Assembly: GCA_029168955.1 (NCBI GenBank)
Contig: JAPDOI010000134.1
Span: forward strand, 248,001-312,000
Direction: 5' to 3'
Source of the DNA: Aplectana chamaeleonis
Taxonomy: Eukaryota; Nematoda; Chromadorea; Rhabditida; Cosmocercidae
Length of the DNA stretch: 64,000 nucleotides
The notes beneath the pieces were generated by a model. The model was not told the origin of the DNA. It made no database searches and saw only the letters and a list, made by a program, of their open reading frames with translations. Made by a program: the position numbers and the translations under genes. Shown here in pieces: positions 39,501 through 51,708 of this stretch. Position 1 is the first letter of the stretch; every line of letters starts with the position of its first letter.

Positions 39501-42500
39501 TGATCCGAATATTCTAGGGATCGTCTCTCTCACCACTTTCTTGACCTTCGTCATCCTGCTTGATCTTTCAAACTCATCTCTTCCGTGTATAACTCAAATC
39601 TCATACTATAGTTCTCCTCATCATGGAAAAGTCTTCTTCCAAATTTCCCATCCTTATTCATCAAGTTCTCTGTTATTCAACCTCACCACCAGAAACAATT
39701 CACTTCCAACATAACAATAAAAATGTTTTTTTGTCACACCCACTCGACATGTTGTAGTTATAGTCATCACCAGTGGAAGCACTGACAGCATTACCATCGA
39801 TCATTGACTCAGAAGCTGGTAAGTCTTGGAGAAGATTATCCAAGGCGATTTTTACAGTCGTCTCTGGAAAAAATAGACATCAACACGCTTAGCGAGACCG
39901 GATCGCCGCCATGGCACTACACAGTAAGACTACCTTTCTCCGAAGTTGCACTCATCGCCACGTCGGAATTCAGTATAGGAACCTCCATGATGATAGATCG
40001 GCCACCAATACTCGCCTTGACAAGAGAAAATACGACATTTCTTTCGACAAATACCAGCGACAACTTACCAGGATGCTCTTCACATCGACACCTCGCTCAT
40101 GGAGCTCTTTCAGATTCATGTCGTAAATATTGATCTGGATATAGGACGAAGCGTGCAGCCAAAGGGAGCTTGGAAAATCTGCAAGCGTTCGCCCCTTCAT
40201 GAATAAAACACCTGAAGGTAAGAAATTAGACGATCCTACAAAAAATGGAATGAAATTACCAACCAAAGCCGCAGGCAACGGGAGCAGCAGACAGCTGGTG
40301 GAAATGTGTCAGCTTCCTAGCAGCTGGATGACTGGCATTCAACTGGCAATTACCAGGCGGACAGTTGGCATACCTTCGTCACGTCAGGTAATGGCAACGG
40401 TACGCCGCAGGCGGAAATGTGCCGATTCCCGTCACCTGCGTGATGACTTGCATTTAGCTGGCAATTACAATTACACCTCGAATTCACCGTGTGTATTGAA
40501 ACGCAATTATCTACCAATCGGCACTCGGGTGGCGCCTCACGGCCGAGTAGCGTTCGCTTGGCGCCGAATCGGCACATGGCTGGCACCATAGAGAGCTGAT
40601 GACTCACGCTTCAGAGTGTTATACTTTGATCGCTGATGCCATTGTTTGGCTGAGCCGGTGAATGAGCTGCTTCGTTCCAATGAGTGCTCACTCGGCACTT
40701 TGATACTAGTCCTGGAAAGTGACCTGAAGTCACTTCACAGAAGCCAGCGTATATATGACAGCTGATGGGAAAGTCCCCAAAACTCGGTGGGAGGACGGTG
40801 AGGCGGGTTCCTTACTTCCAACCGTTGCGTAGAAGATCTCCTACGCAACGGTCTGCAGTGAGGCTCGCGTCTCGACCCACCGGTCTGCCGAGAGACTGGC
40901 GGATCTCAGTCAAATGACTTCCTAACAGCGGGAGTGTCGGGTAGTAGCCAGAAGGCTGCCAGCAGCAAACCAGCATCCTGGCCTACCGCTGGCTAGGACC
41001 TGTAGTACACCGAGAATGGTTTATGCTTGCCATGCAAATGCCTGCGGTCCGCCGATCCCATTGTCCAGTAGCTGGCAAATATCTTTCAGCTGTTCGGCGA
41101 CTGGCGCATTTTTGCCAGCGGTCCGCGGCTTCCACTATTCAAATGGCTATGAAAAGCCAACGGTCGGCCTCGTCATTTCCATTGGCCAAGTGAATGGCAG
41201 TTATTGTTCAGATATCAGACAACTGGCGCATTTTCTCCAGATTTCCACTGCTCCCACTGTTTGAGAGTCTGACACCTCAGAACATGGGATCGATGGACCA
41301 CCGGCATTTGCCTGGCGAGTGAAATCATTCCCGGTAGCTGACAGCTTCCAGCCGGCCGGCCACCAGAACCCTGCCGGCGGTCCGCCCAGGACACTGATCG
41401 ACAGCTGGCGGCCTCTTGGCTACTCGCGCTGTTGACCACTCCTGTACGGCGCAGTCTAAGAACTTTCTGAACTTCTCTGACTTGCTTTACTCGCCAGTAC
41501 TTTACCGCAGCAACTAAAGCAGGTCCATAAAGCAGCTTATAGATTCAGAGCCGTAGACTGAACTCGATCGTGGACTGAGCTATGAACCTTGCTAGGGAGA
41601 GATCCTTAGCCGTCAAGTTCTAACTCGGGGTATTGTTGCAGAGCATCTCAACGATTGTACCTATAATCGTTGAGAGTAAGGGAGTCTAGCTAGCTCCCCC
41701 ACAGCGATGACGCGGCAGAAGCTGGATAACATCTAGGCGAAAATTTCTCCCTAAACAAGCTTATAAAGATAATAGATCGACGAAAACGATCTACACAATA
41801 TCAAGGAAACTGTAGACAAAGATTTACACGTTAAAATGAAAACTGATTCACGGAAAACAAGGCAACAATGACAAAAAAAGACTCACAAAGTAACAATAAC
41901 AGAGCGAACATCGATCAAGTGGCAGATTCCTACCACTCGACAGAAATGGCATAATTGGAAAGGAAAACAAAAGCTCCGATAAAATCAGTAAAAAAATTTC
42001 AATATACAGCAGTCGCCTCAGAAAAGCAAATGTTCTTTTTTTCCTGGAATGCAAATCCAAAACAATGCTTACACCCTCTTGAGAGCCATAAAATTGTCAC
42101 TTGTGAAGAAATCTGATCGCTCAGGGGCTCAATTGAAAACAGGATAGACAAAGAATGCTTCTATAGTTAGGTCCACGGCTTGTTTCCTCAGGAAAAAAAA
42201 ACATTTGAATATGAATCGCGGCTAGTAATTACCAGCCAGCTCCTGGTGAGATTTAAACCGCCGCGGTTTAAATCTCACCAGGGGCTGGCTGGTAATTAAT
42301 AGGCGCCAGCCGCGGTTGGAATTTAAATGTTTTTCTAGAGGAAACATGCCACGGACCTAACCATAGGCTGTTCTCAATGAAGCTACTACATGCAACCGGG
42401 AAAAATTCGAAATTGTAGACCTGATCGACTAAACGGTGGCCAAACTCACAGTTCCTATGGGAAAAAGAACTGAAATAAACCTGCACAAAAATTACTTTTC

Positions 42501-45500
42501 CATTTTCCAAAAACTCAGACTACGACTCGACTTAGTCTAAGAGTCACTGGGGAACTCCATATGTTCGAGCTGCAAAAAGAAACATTGCTGAAATGTCAAG
42601 AAAGCTTTTACTATGCATCAGAATTGCAATATATTTATTCTTCTATAGTTTTTCATAAAACCAAACCACCATTTTCTTAGTTCTGCGGCAGCATACCCAC
42701 TCGTAAGCATGGCTGAGATAACGCGACATAAATAGACCTGTACAGGCCATAAAACGGCCAAATTCTCACCGTCGACTGCGGACTACGCGCTGCGTGACCG
42801 CACGCCCTCGGAATAGGACAGGTTTTGGTCGCCGCGCGCGGCGCCGATCAGTTGCTGTGGTGGGTTTTTTAAAATTTATTCCTGAACGAAATAGTAATTT
42901 GCATAATCCTAACACATATGGAAACATCAACAAACATTACAAAAACCATTATTCTGAAGAAAAACAAAAGAATACATTAAAAAACCCACCACAGCAACTG
43001 ATCCGCGCCGCGCGCGGCGACCAAAAATCGTTCTATTCCGAGCGCGTGCGGTCGCGCAGCGCGTAATCAGCAGTCGACGGTGAGAATTTGGCCGTTTTAT
43101 GGCCTGTACCTCTCCTACCGGAACGCTAACGTCGTCTGAAGCGCCAAAATGAACCAGGATCATCGTACTTGAGTGAGCCTGCCATCCTTAAAATCCCCCC
43201 TTCCCCTAACGAATAACTAAATGAATAACAGTGGATCCCGAAATGAAAAGGTTAAAAATAAAGTTTTTAGCAATGAAGAACCCCTCTTGGGATGCGCCGC
43301 ACATTCGACTTCCATTCAGAATCGTAGAGGCTTCTAAATGTGAATTGAACCTGTACAATGACTTGCGGGAACTAGCCAATGCTCCAATCACTGCTCTTAT
43401 ACTCCCAGACAAGTCTGGTAGCAATTTACCGACTCCCGGAGGGGTATAAGGCTTGGTCGGCCTCGGTCGACGTTGATCACTCGACCGTATGCGGTGAAAG
43501 GGCGCCTCCACCCACTAAGCCAAACGCGTCTTGAATTTAACATAACAAGTGGCTATCAAGAACGAAGCATTATCAAATGGGAGTTTCTGAGATAAACAGA
43601 CTGAATGTTAGTGGAGCAACATCTCTGAAGCTCGTTCGAATGAAACTGTCCGCCAACGCGGTCGACGTGCGTGTCGAGCGGCCGTTCCCAGAGCATCTAT
43701 TTGATTCATAATTCAATTGGAAGGAGTAATCGACAAAAATTTCATAATATCCCGGTCAGCTCTCTGCAGCTGTGGAAAGTTTCGTCCGAAAGCTGTCAGT
43801 TATGACGTCCACTCGACACGCACGCCGACCGCGCGGTCGGACAGTCTCACTCGGACAGACTTTACTTACCGACCCAATCTTCCGCAGCTTTTGAGATCGG
43901 AGGAATTGACCAGTGATTGGAAATGTTGCTCGGCGAAAAGATCATGATGTTTGTCCCACCACCTTCCCCTTGAAAAAGCCATTAGTTTTGATAACCGGCT
44001 CTCTTCTCAACATCCGATGTTCCTTCAGTCATTTTTGGGTGTGGTGATTTATAGACTGGCAAGTCTTCTCAAGTAGAGTCACCCCTGCTCGGCTGACAGC
44101 TTCCAATGGCGTTGGCGCTGCGATAGGAGCAGTTAAGCTCTAATCAGGGCAAGTCATGACGCTGCGATCTATCCGTGAGAGGTGCGGCACCCTCCCTCCG
44201 TCTTTGGAATTGTGCGACTTACCAGGCGAGTCGTGAACGTGATCTTCTGATCAACGAGAATTTCAATGAAATTCGATGAATTTATAGAAACTACTAATAT
44301 TTTCTATTTTGAGCTAATTTCGAGTATGATTTGAAATAGGTCCACTCTATTTAATCTTACAGAAAAATAGTACCGCTGAATATCAACTAGTTTTCATGAT
44401 GCCGGGCAACAGTGGTGATCCCCCTCCCTTCCCTGCGCCCAAAGACGAGGCCCACCTCTGTGTTCATCACAGCGTGAGCCTAACTCTGGTTCTAATTACA
44501 TTGTCATCTCAACCGTGTTCACAAACTTAGATGCTGCCACAGAAAAGTGGTCCCGCACTCGACTCCTGTGCAGGCAATCCGATATTAGTATAAAACATTC
44601 TGATTGCTCGTGTCAAGCGAGAGGTTTGTACATGCAAAATAAGCATTGAAAACTAGGCTGAGGCATGTCGTGTGATATAATAGGATATCATCTTGCCCTC
44701 AATCTTTGATATTGCTTCACGAGCACCAATTATACGACTAATGAAAGGATGGTTTTCCAACCAGCGTTCACTTGTCGCGAGAGCGCGCGATTATGCATAA
44801 TCGATGGTTATTGAGTGTACATGATTCGCAAGCTGCTCACACGCGCTTATGCTCGCTCTCGCGCGCTCACGGTTGCTCACCCCCACTGAGCGGAGGAAGC
44901 AACAAGACTTAAGCTTATTACATTATTTCGAAAACAGTGCGAACCTAAGAGATTGATCAACAGGTCAACCGTTATAGATCGAGTAAGCACGACACAGGTG
45001 TCTGCTCCTGTCTTTATAACCACCGGACACCCATCAGCGCTGGGTAACGTTCAGGAGCGTGAAACAGCAACAGCGCGTCCTCGCGACGTATGAACACCGC
45101 CTTAGAAAACGTTTACACTTCCGCCGCCGAGCGCGACTATGTGTAATTCTATATATTTGAACGTACCGCTCCGCATGAACCGCCGCGCCAATCGGCGGCG
45201 GAAGTATAAACGACCATGCAATCATGAGAAAAGACAAAAAATAATCCTTAGAATAATGTCATAGGAACGAGGCATTCTTGAGGCCACTCGGCCCTTATAA
45301 TTCGGAGGTTTTACACCCCATGCAGCAGTCAGTATAGAATAACATGTGCGTCTAACATAGAATATGAATAGTCTCGATTTTCACAGCATTTTAATTCACA
45401 GGACGCTTTCGCGATGCAGGAATCTTTCGAGTGTGAGAAGCTCGAATCCCACCGAGAGGAAGTAGTCCATCATCGAAACAGTCATTCAAGGCGGTTCCTA

Positions 45501-48500
45501 GCAGTCCTGAATTCCGCCTGTTCTGTAACTGTATTTATTTTTATGTTAACGAGGTGTTCTGATAAAGATGAAAATCATGTAATTATTCAGTTTCATGGCA
45601 CAAATATTTTTGCCCTGCCCTTGTCAATGGAATACCTACAAGCACCAAAACTCTGGTACTTTCAATTCCACATTTTTTGGCTTTAGTCCCCGCATTGTTA
45701 GCCCATATGTCTGGTCCATACGCACCTACATCACTCCAAATGAGAGAAAAATCCATCCGGTATGCCAGGCTGTAGCCACCTCAGCCGATAAGTACCAATA
45801 ACATCTGAAGCGAGTAAGGAAATTCGGCTGTAGCCAGCTAGGGAAATATGTATCTAAACCATCTGAAGCGGGTAGAACAATACACCCAGTGTAGCCGGCT
45901 GCAACGGCTTTCTGACCCAGTGCACAGAAAGGGAAGAGCCTCGAGGCCAATGCGGTTGGCTGAAAGTAACGCGCACCGCGGAAAGCCGCCGCGTTCACAA
46001 GTGTGTAAAACCGATGTGTAAAACCTCAGCGGAAGTCCGATCCCCTACCCCTAATAACTGCCCAACAATTTTTTATCAACATTGTCAAGAAACCTAACCA
46101 TCCCTCTTAGAGAGTGCAAAACCCCGTTAGAGAGAGGCATCAGAAAGCCATTTGCCGATGCTAACAGCAAAGTCAACATGCAAAGATGGACTCACAGCAA
46201 GAACGACTCCGTCTATTGCGTGAGGAGCATACTCAGTTCGTACGGTGCCATCTGGAAAAGGCGGCTATTAATGCCATATTGGGAGTAGTCTGCACACCCG
46301 AGGCTCAACTCGGAAGAAGGGTCAGGTGCGCCCTTGCATCGCTGCGCTGTGGTCACTCTACTATGCTCATGTTCTACGTCAGCAAGATAGACAGCAGCAA
46401 ATCAGATGTTTGCCCGGAGTGCGGCTGATCAGATGATATTGAACACCTGTTCAACTGTCCGGAGAGACCCACCACGGTGACCGTAAGGCCCCCGTCAGAC
46501 TTCGTCGAAAAACCTGCTGAGTCCGACTGAGTCCGGGGCGGAAAAACCGTCCTCGACGAGTCCGGTTGCCCCCAGCGCCAACCAGTTCCTCTGCGAAACA
46601 CGCAATCGATAGTCTAGTAACGATTACCACGTCAGCTGTGAATCGGAACGTGTTTGGTGGCTAATTTTTCTTGTTTCCAACATGCCTTTGTCTTCAACTC
46701 GTAAACCATTTTTGAGAATCATCATTGGACAGATGATTCTTTTTTTGCATGAAATGAACCTGATTTCCGCATCAGGCAGCAGTAGGTGGGGCAGAGCGCA
46801 GACGACGAGGGTCGGGATGCGGCGGGACTCGGCAGGTCGCAGTCGGCCGAAGAAAACGCACCCAAATCACGTGAGAAACTCCTATATCGACTGGGTGGGG
46901 TGAGGATGATTTCGGTTGGGACGCAGCGGGACTCAGTCGGTGCATTGGCCCCGCCCTTGTACGCATGAGAGCCATCAGTGTCGACCGGGGGGATTGCGGT
47001 GGGCACCAGACGGTGACAGTCGGACTCAGTGTGTTGATTTTTTTGCACCCGTCTCCCACGAATTCGGTGCGTATCGACCCGGTGGGACTCTGTAGATCCA
47101 CCGACTATGACGGGGCCTAATGGACTTATGGACGAATCCATTACTGGTCGCCCAGTTACTCAACCTATGACAAAACCCTCAAAGTGGCTGCAAAGAAGAA
47201 GAAAAAGACCCCTAATAACTTGAATTTGGTGAATCTCCACGGTTCCATCACAGGATTTCCGTTTTTCAGCAAAAATTCCAACGACCCCAATCGAATTTCA
47301 GGTTTTCGGGTCAAATTTTGACGACCCCCTCACTACCCGTCATGAAATTACCGCGCTTGAACCTGGCCCAAGGCTCCTTCCTTCTTCTGCATTCTATCAA
47401 GAAACCGCTGCAACCGGCTGGTCATTATGTAATTGAACTGATCAATATGCATCATGCATAGTGTTGCACATCTGCACCAGGGGTGTGCGGAAATTTTCAA
47501 AAAAATTTCAGAAAACAGAAAACGGAAAATTCAGTTTGTCAGAAAACAGCAAACAGAAAGGCCAAAATGGCCAGAAAACAGAAATCAGAAAATTTTCGGA
47601 AAATCAAAACGTACAGTTCACCTCCGCACTGCCGTTCAGTCCGCAAAGTGCACGCTGATTCCGAAAGCGTTTTTGCCTTTGGTGCCCGGGTGACCACACC
47701 GCCCGGGTGATCCCACAGCCCTGCCTGAGGATACTCTCAACCGAGCCGCAGCACGCTTTCGGAATCAGCGTGCACTTTGCGGACTGAATGGCAGTGCGGA
47801 GGTGAACTGTACATAAATATGCATGTCTATAAAGCTGTCTAAAATAATCCTTTCAATCTAAAATGACATTTATTTCAACATTCATCACATGGTTTTCTGC
47901 TACGCCCACTTCTCCCTCGCAGCGCTGGTTTCCTTTTGTCGCGATCGGTGACTCATTGTGGTGAATTTATCGCCGCATTCGCGACAATGGTAAAGTTACC
48001 GCCAAGTCGACGACGCTCGACCATTTAGTAGGTTTGGTTCGAAATTCTCGTCGCGTGAATGTCACCTTTCCAAGGACGCGCATCCACATGAACAAGGTAA
48101 GTGTACGACGCATTCTTTTGGGGCAGGATTCAGATATCAACATCAGAGCCGGTTCAATTACCCAAGCTTGAGATAATTGGACCCCGCTCAGCCTCTGGAA
48201 GCTTCGCACATCCACTGGCTGCATCTGGACCTTCATTGTCATCGATAAGCATGATAGGCCTTTAGGTTCCTTGACAGGCATACTAGGCTTTCATTATTTC
48301 GGTGCTACAATCGCCCTCAATATTCAATATTATGGTGAAATTGGTGAAGTTGAAAGCGATTGTCGTGTCGAGCGCGCTGTTATGGCGTAATGCGCGACGA
48401 AAGCTCTTCAGTTTCAATCTTTTCGCAATACATTTTCACCTTTGAGGTGATAATAGCGCAAAGATTTCAGACTTCAAATTCACCTGTAGATGAATAAGTC

Positions 48501-51500
48501 ATTTTGGTCAAAGCAAGTCGCAAAGGTGTGGCAGAGCATTCGGAGTAGAACGTATTGGACCTACACAAGAAATTGGAGGGCCAGACAATGTTCATGCCAG
48601 GGTTATCAACTTATTTGACAAGCCTGTAACCAATATATCGATCACGGATGGATCGCAGAGTTGGTCGGTTTTTTGGCGCTCGTGTACGGCAGCAACAGCG
48701 CTTCCTGCCATTACGCTACAGGGGCAGAGTCGGCTTTAAGAAATTGAATACGTCAAGAAGTTTTTCTTTCTAGAGATTGAATTCCAAAGGAGAACATCCT
48801 TCTCACTTCAAGGTGTGGTTTGCCTATGACGCAAGACGGAAGGATCATAAGTGGAATTAGCGATTTCCGGGGATCCATAAAGTGCTTCTCCAGAAAGAGT
48901 ATCTAGTGTTACAGTAAATACTTGATGCACCTAATTTACCAAGACATAGAAATGCAAATAAATGTAGCTTACTCAAGAAAATGCTAGACTCTGCACCGAA
49001 CTCGCTGAAATTGCCATTCTCTACGAGTTCGTTGCGACATATCAGTAGAAAAAATCTCAAAAACGGTTCTACATCATAACCATCAACCAGCTCTTCCTGA
49101 TGAGACCCATTTTATTCTTCAAGGCTTGTGACTGAGGAACTGCGCAAAAGCTATCTGCCACAAACGTGGTAACCCCCGCAAGTCACCGCGACTTATCATT
49201 CATTGTAAAAACATTGGTTACTGATTTTTCTGATTTTTTTTTCTGGTTTTAGCCAGTTTTTCAGAAAACAGCAAACAGAAAACAGGAATGCTAAAATGGC
49301 CAGAAAACAGAAAACAGAAATCAGAAAACAGAAAATTCCGCACACCCCTGATCTGCACATCAGTGAGAAGCGGGTGGTTGTAGATCGATAAGCAAGAAAC
49401 TCATTGCAGCACGACCGCTCTTAACCAGCGGTGAATTGCTATGGAACTCTTGTATATTGGTATTTACCCGATTTTTGTCATTAATTTGAAAATTTGCATC
49501 TTTTGATGGACTGCACTATACATACATTTATCAATTAGCATACCGAATATGACAGAAGTCCTAAGCTGACAAATTAGGAAGAACGAGTTCATATACTGTC
49601 TATCGTGGTAAGGTTTAGTTATCATTTTCCTCACAGCTTTTTCAAAACATCTTTTGGAATTCAGAAACGCTGGATTATAGTGGATGAAGCATACCTGAGA
49701 AGCACTGCTCGTACAAAGACTTCAGCTCTTCCAGGTCTTGCGCTGTCCTGAATTTAAGATATACTCATTTTCGCAGCGAGCTTTACATGGTGTGTTGCAA
49801 ACCTGGGCGGAACCTTTGCGAGAGAGGAAACGACTCAAGATAACAAAGCCCCATGTTAAACTCGCTCGGGAAGTTAACCCGGATCTGTCGCGTACCCTGT
49901 CAAGTACATCTCCCCAAAAACTCACAGTCTCTTCCTCTCCGCAGCGCCCAAGTCCACAATGAACCGGGTCGATTTCGAACCGAAAAAGAGTGCATCTACA
50001 ACCAAAGTGGGATGATTCGTCAGGTCTCTGTAGCTTGTAGGGGTCTGCAGAATGGCACCGACAGGCGACCGGTCGCCAAGCGTCAAACTTGACGCGGCGA
50101 CAAAAATATTTAAAGGCATTATTCTCGCCGCGTCGGTTGCCGCTAGCAAGCAGTGACGCAGGGTCGTCGCAGCGCCAAAAGACCATGCGGTGCCCCCTTG
50201 TCGCCCATCACGCCGCGTCGGTCGCCCTCGTCGCCGAATGTAATTCATATTGCATCACCCAGCGCTGTTCGTCGCAGCGAGCAACGCCGCGCCTTCAACT
50301 CAGCGAACCCCTTGTGCTTCTGCTTTTCTAAGTATGCGGCGCAAATTCTCCATGTCTTCAGCAGATTACACCAATGGGACGAACAATTTCACATTGATCG
50401 TATGTACCGAAGCTGTGCGTTATAACGTTAACGTTTTAACGCATTCACGCTGAACAAAAAAGTCTTGAGATCACGTTTATTTGGACCATTAATTTTCAAG
50501 GAATAATGGCGCTGGTTGATATTAGGCCTCTGATGATTTGTCCATTTTTCCTTGGTCAGGTGATGTTTTTTTCTAATTTTCAACGAAATGCAAAATTAAT
50601 GTCTTAAGGCATTTACGAGCTAACGCAGTTTTTTTCGTAAAAAAAAATTAACACTTAACGAAAAATATTTTCCATTACGCACATCTCTAGAATGTGCTAC
50701 GTATAGATACTCGAATAACTATTGGAATACCGGATTCGATTTTTAAAAAAATCCGACTCTCTGGAAGAATATAAAACGTGGACGTTCGGAGCTTCTGCAT
50801 TATCAGAACGAAATTTCAGTCAGGCGACCCCTGTTGCAGCACCCAGCCCGTGCAATATTCTAGCACGCCTAAATCAGTAGTCCGATTTTCACCACTTTTT
50901 TCAAGTTACTGGATGAATGCATAGCTAGGAAGATAGAATTCGCAACTTCTGAACGAGCGATTTATATTTCAAACAATCTTCCAAAAAAAACCCTGCATAA
51001 ATCGTCGAAATTGGCTTTTCAAAATTCGATTGAATTGGGTCTTTGAGGAATTCTGAATGCATAAATTTGTCCAAACCTCTTCGTCAATTTTTTTTCGAAT
51101 CCTAGAGAAAACTTTTTGCAAAGCCCATTTCCCATTTGATCCTTGAAATATTAAAAACGCTTGGGGCTAATTAGGTGAATCATGCAGATTTCCGAATATT
51201 TTTCGAATCAGACACAATAACCAAAGAGAAAGATAATCAGAGGAGAAAGTCCAAGAGTCAAAAATTGAGAATTTCGATTTTACGCGTGAGTTGATAAGCG
51301 AGAAACCGAGAAATTGAAGATCCACAATGGTTGGGATTTTGAACTCTTCAGATATTATCTGAACAATTATTCGTTTCGAACCCGAGTCTGATGTCGGATC
51401 CATGACAACATACGGCACATCCATATTTCCAGATCACAAAAACAATTCTTACTCATTCGACAGGGCGCCAGTCCATGGTTCATCGGTATGCTTCAAGGTA

Positions 51501-51708
51501 TGGTGGCGATGAACCTGATGCAAGCAAGTATTCAAACTGCTTCCAAGACTGATATCGGGGACCAAAATGAGCTTACTTTTCTGAAATCTGGAGCCACAAA
51601 GTCGCACAGCTTGCATTGCTTCACATTTTTCTTCCAGTGTGTACGCACATGGTCAACAAGTCGAGTTTTACCCGATCTAGGGGCCCATGACAAGGTTGTC
51701 GAACAGAG
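36052..51708 (-). CDS. Unit 2 of the zinc-finger cassette array
   Basis: Exons in order: A2 51577-51708, B2 51453-51514, D2 49695-49747, E2 40069-40211, F2 39934-40015, G2 39771-39863, H2a 37809-38017, H2b 37456-37755, H2c 37206-37385, I2 36052-36282. All consecutive phases match, giving about 495 open codons. It differs from units 3-5 in several ways. E2 has 11 extra 5' nucleotides and joins D2 directly in phase 1. F2 is shortened and ends in phase 1, compensated by G2. The single long H exon is replaced by three. The first J exon (Cys-His half of finger 1) was not found. Large introns hold a hAT element, a LINE tail and a mariner remnant. Confidence 0.65.
36417..36517 (+). repeat. (GT)n microsatellite
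   Basis: About 50 GT units with a few interruptions near the 5' end. It lies in the H2c-I2 interval's upstream side. Confidence 0.95.
37206..37385 (-). CDS. Exon H2c
   Basis: 180 nt, phase 0 to 0, acceptor aatttgag and a strong gtgagt donor. Acidic linker (60 codons, Glu/Ser-rich). Confidence 0.5.
37456..37755 (-). CDS. Exon H2b
   Basis: 300 nt, phase 0 to 0, acceptor attttcag and donor gtgagt. 100 open codons rich in Ser, Glu, Lys and Gln; no known domain. Confidence 0.55.
37809..38017 (-). CDS. Exon H2a
   Basis: 209 nt, phase 1 to 0, acceptor ctgtccag and donor gttagt. Acidic sequence ending QLLFQDCLDDWGQSN, matching the LFQDCL motif of H1a. It is open in the phase left by G2. Confidence 0.55.
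38246..38730 (-). pseudogene. mariner-like transposase remnant
   Basis: One minus-strand frame reads VLLLHDNAQPHVSDQTRQFI, matching the second-Asp motif (HDNARPH) of mariner transposases. Surrounding frames are broken by stops, and the third-Asp motif (SPDLAP) is not recognisable. It lies in the G2-H2a intron. No terminal repeats were identified. Confidence 0.45.
39771..39863 (-). CDS. Exon G2
   Basis: 93 nt, phase 1 to 1, acceptor tttttccag and donor gtgatg. It is open only in the phase required by F2, which supports the join. Sequence not recognisably similar to G3-G5. Confidence 0.45.
39934..40015 (-). CDS. Exon F2 (shortened)
   Basis: 82 nt, phase 0 to 1. Encodes SIGGRSIIMEVPILNSDVA and then stops matching. 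Other F exons are 138 nt and end in phase 0, so the 3' splice boundary has moved. Confidence 0.65.
40069..40211 (-). CDS. Exon E2
   Basis: 143 nt, phase 1 to 0, acceptor accttcag and donor gtaagt. Contains SSYIQINIYDMNLKELHE, clearly paralogous to the other E exons. The 5' end is 11 nt longer and joins exon D2 in frame. Confidence 0.7.
40795..41700. other. GC-rich intronic stretch, no gene seen
   Basis: D2-E2 intron. Rich in CAGCTGGC/GCCAGCTG words with one hairpin (CCGTTGCGTAGAAGATCTCCTACGCAACGG split at 40.82-40.85 kb) and an AACGATT inverted pair near 41.65 kb. No coding exon recognised. Confidence 0.4.
42167..42360. repeat. Palindromic MITE (TAGGTCCACGG ends)
   Basis: Ends TAGGTCCACGG and CCACGGACCTA pair imperfectly; inside is a near-perfect palindrome centred on GGTTTAAATCTCACCAGG (42.22-42.30 kb). 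Confidence 0.75.
42740..43109. repeat. Palindromic MITE, copy 2 (ACAGGCCATAAAACGGCC)
   Basis: Same termini as copy 1, but with a roughly 130-bp AT-rich centre between GTTGCTGTGGTGGGTTTTTT arms. Confidence 0.85.
43645..43855. repeat. Inverted-repeat MITE, same family as 3.7-4.2 kb
   Basis: Arms TGTCCGCCAACGCGGTCGAC and CACGCCGACCGCGCGGTCGG are inverted around an AT-rich centre. Confidence 0.55.
43900..46080. other. Intronic DNA without recognisable gene
   Basis: Part of the D2-E2 intron. Contains a small GTTTACACTTCCGCCGCCGA/GGCGGCGGAAGTATAAACG repeat at 45.11-45.22 kb and GCTCAC-rich sequence at 44.8-44.9 kb. No cassette exon or transposase was found. Confidence 0.4.
46080..46475 (+). mobile_element. 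LINE 3' fragment
   Basis: Matches the 3' coding end of the LINE at 15.3-17.0 kb: RKPFADANSKVNMQRW, QLGRRVRCALASLRCGHST, then CPECG followed by a stop and IEHLFNCPERPT. 5'-truncated, with frame changes. Confidence 0.7.
47478..49350 (+). mobile_element. hAT-like DNA transposon (1.87 kb)
   Basis: Inverted ends CAGGGGTGTGCGGAA...TTCCGCACACCCCTG are flanked by a perfect 8-bp duplication, atctgcac (47470-47477 and 49351-49358). CAGGGGTG ends and 8-bp duplications are hallmarks of hAT elements. Both subterminal regions are rich in CAGAAAACAGAAA. No intact transposase was seen. A separate palindrome (47.61-47.81 kb) is nested inside. It lies in the D2-E2 intron. Confidence 0.85.
47611..47812. repeat. 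Palindromic MITE nested in the hAT element
   Basis: Arms share GTACAGTTCACCTCCGCACT and CAAAGTGCACGCTGATTCCG in inverted orientation around a roughly 60-bp centre. Confidence 0.75.
49695..49747 (-). CDS. Exon D2, helical motif
   Basis: 53 nt, phase 2 to 1, acceptor attcag and donor gtatgc. Encodes AQDLEELKSLYEQCFS, aligning with EDMDELLQLWNQCFP of units 4-5. Confidence 0.65.
50057..50322 (+). repeat. Dispersed GC-rich repeat, copy 1
   Basis: Shares GCGGCGACAAAAATATTT, GCGTCGGTTGCCGCT and CACGCCGCGTCGGTCGCC with 60.33-60.57 kb in the same order and orientation. Just 5' of D2. Confidence 0.7.
51453..51514 (-). CDS. Exon B2, zinc-finger completion exon
   Basis: 62 nt, phase 0 to 2, acceptor catcag and donor gtaaga. 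Starts VHRHHTLKH, supplying the His ligands (H-x4-H or H-x3-H) of finger 2. Confidence 0.7.
51577..51708 (-). CDS. Exon A2, zinc-finger exon
   Basis: 132 nt, phase 0 to 0, acceptor ttttttgcag and donor gtaagc. Residues: C2, H20-x3-H24 in LVDHVRTHW, then C32-x2-C35 in QCKLCDF. The Cys pair of finger 2 is completed by the histidines in exon B2. Confidence 0.75.

Noticed and set aside
47967..48281. Minus-strand open frame inside the hAT element as a transposase
   Set aside because: No hAT dimerisation motif; a faint BED-like pattern on the plus strand (TAKSTTLDHLVGL) is too weak to call.
51340..51424. MDVPYVVMD sequence after B2 as an F-type exon
   Set aside because: Only four residues match, it directly follows the B2 donor, and F2 was found elsewhere in the right order.
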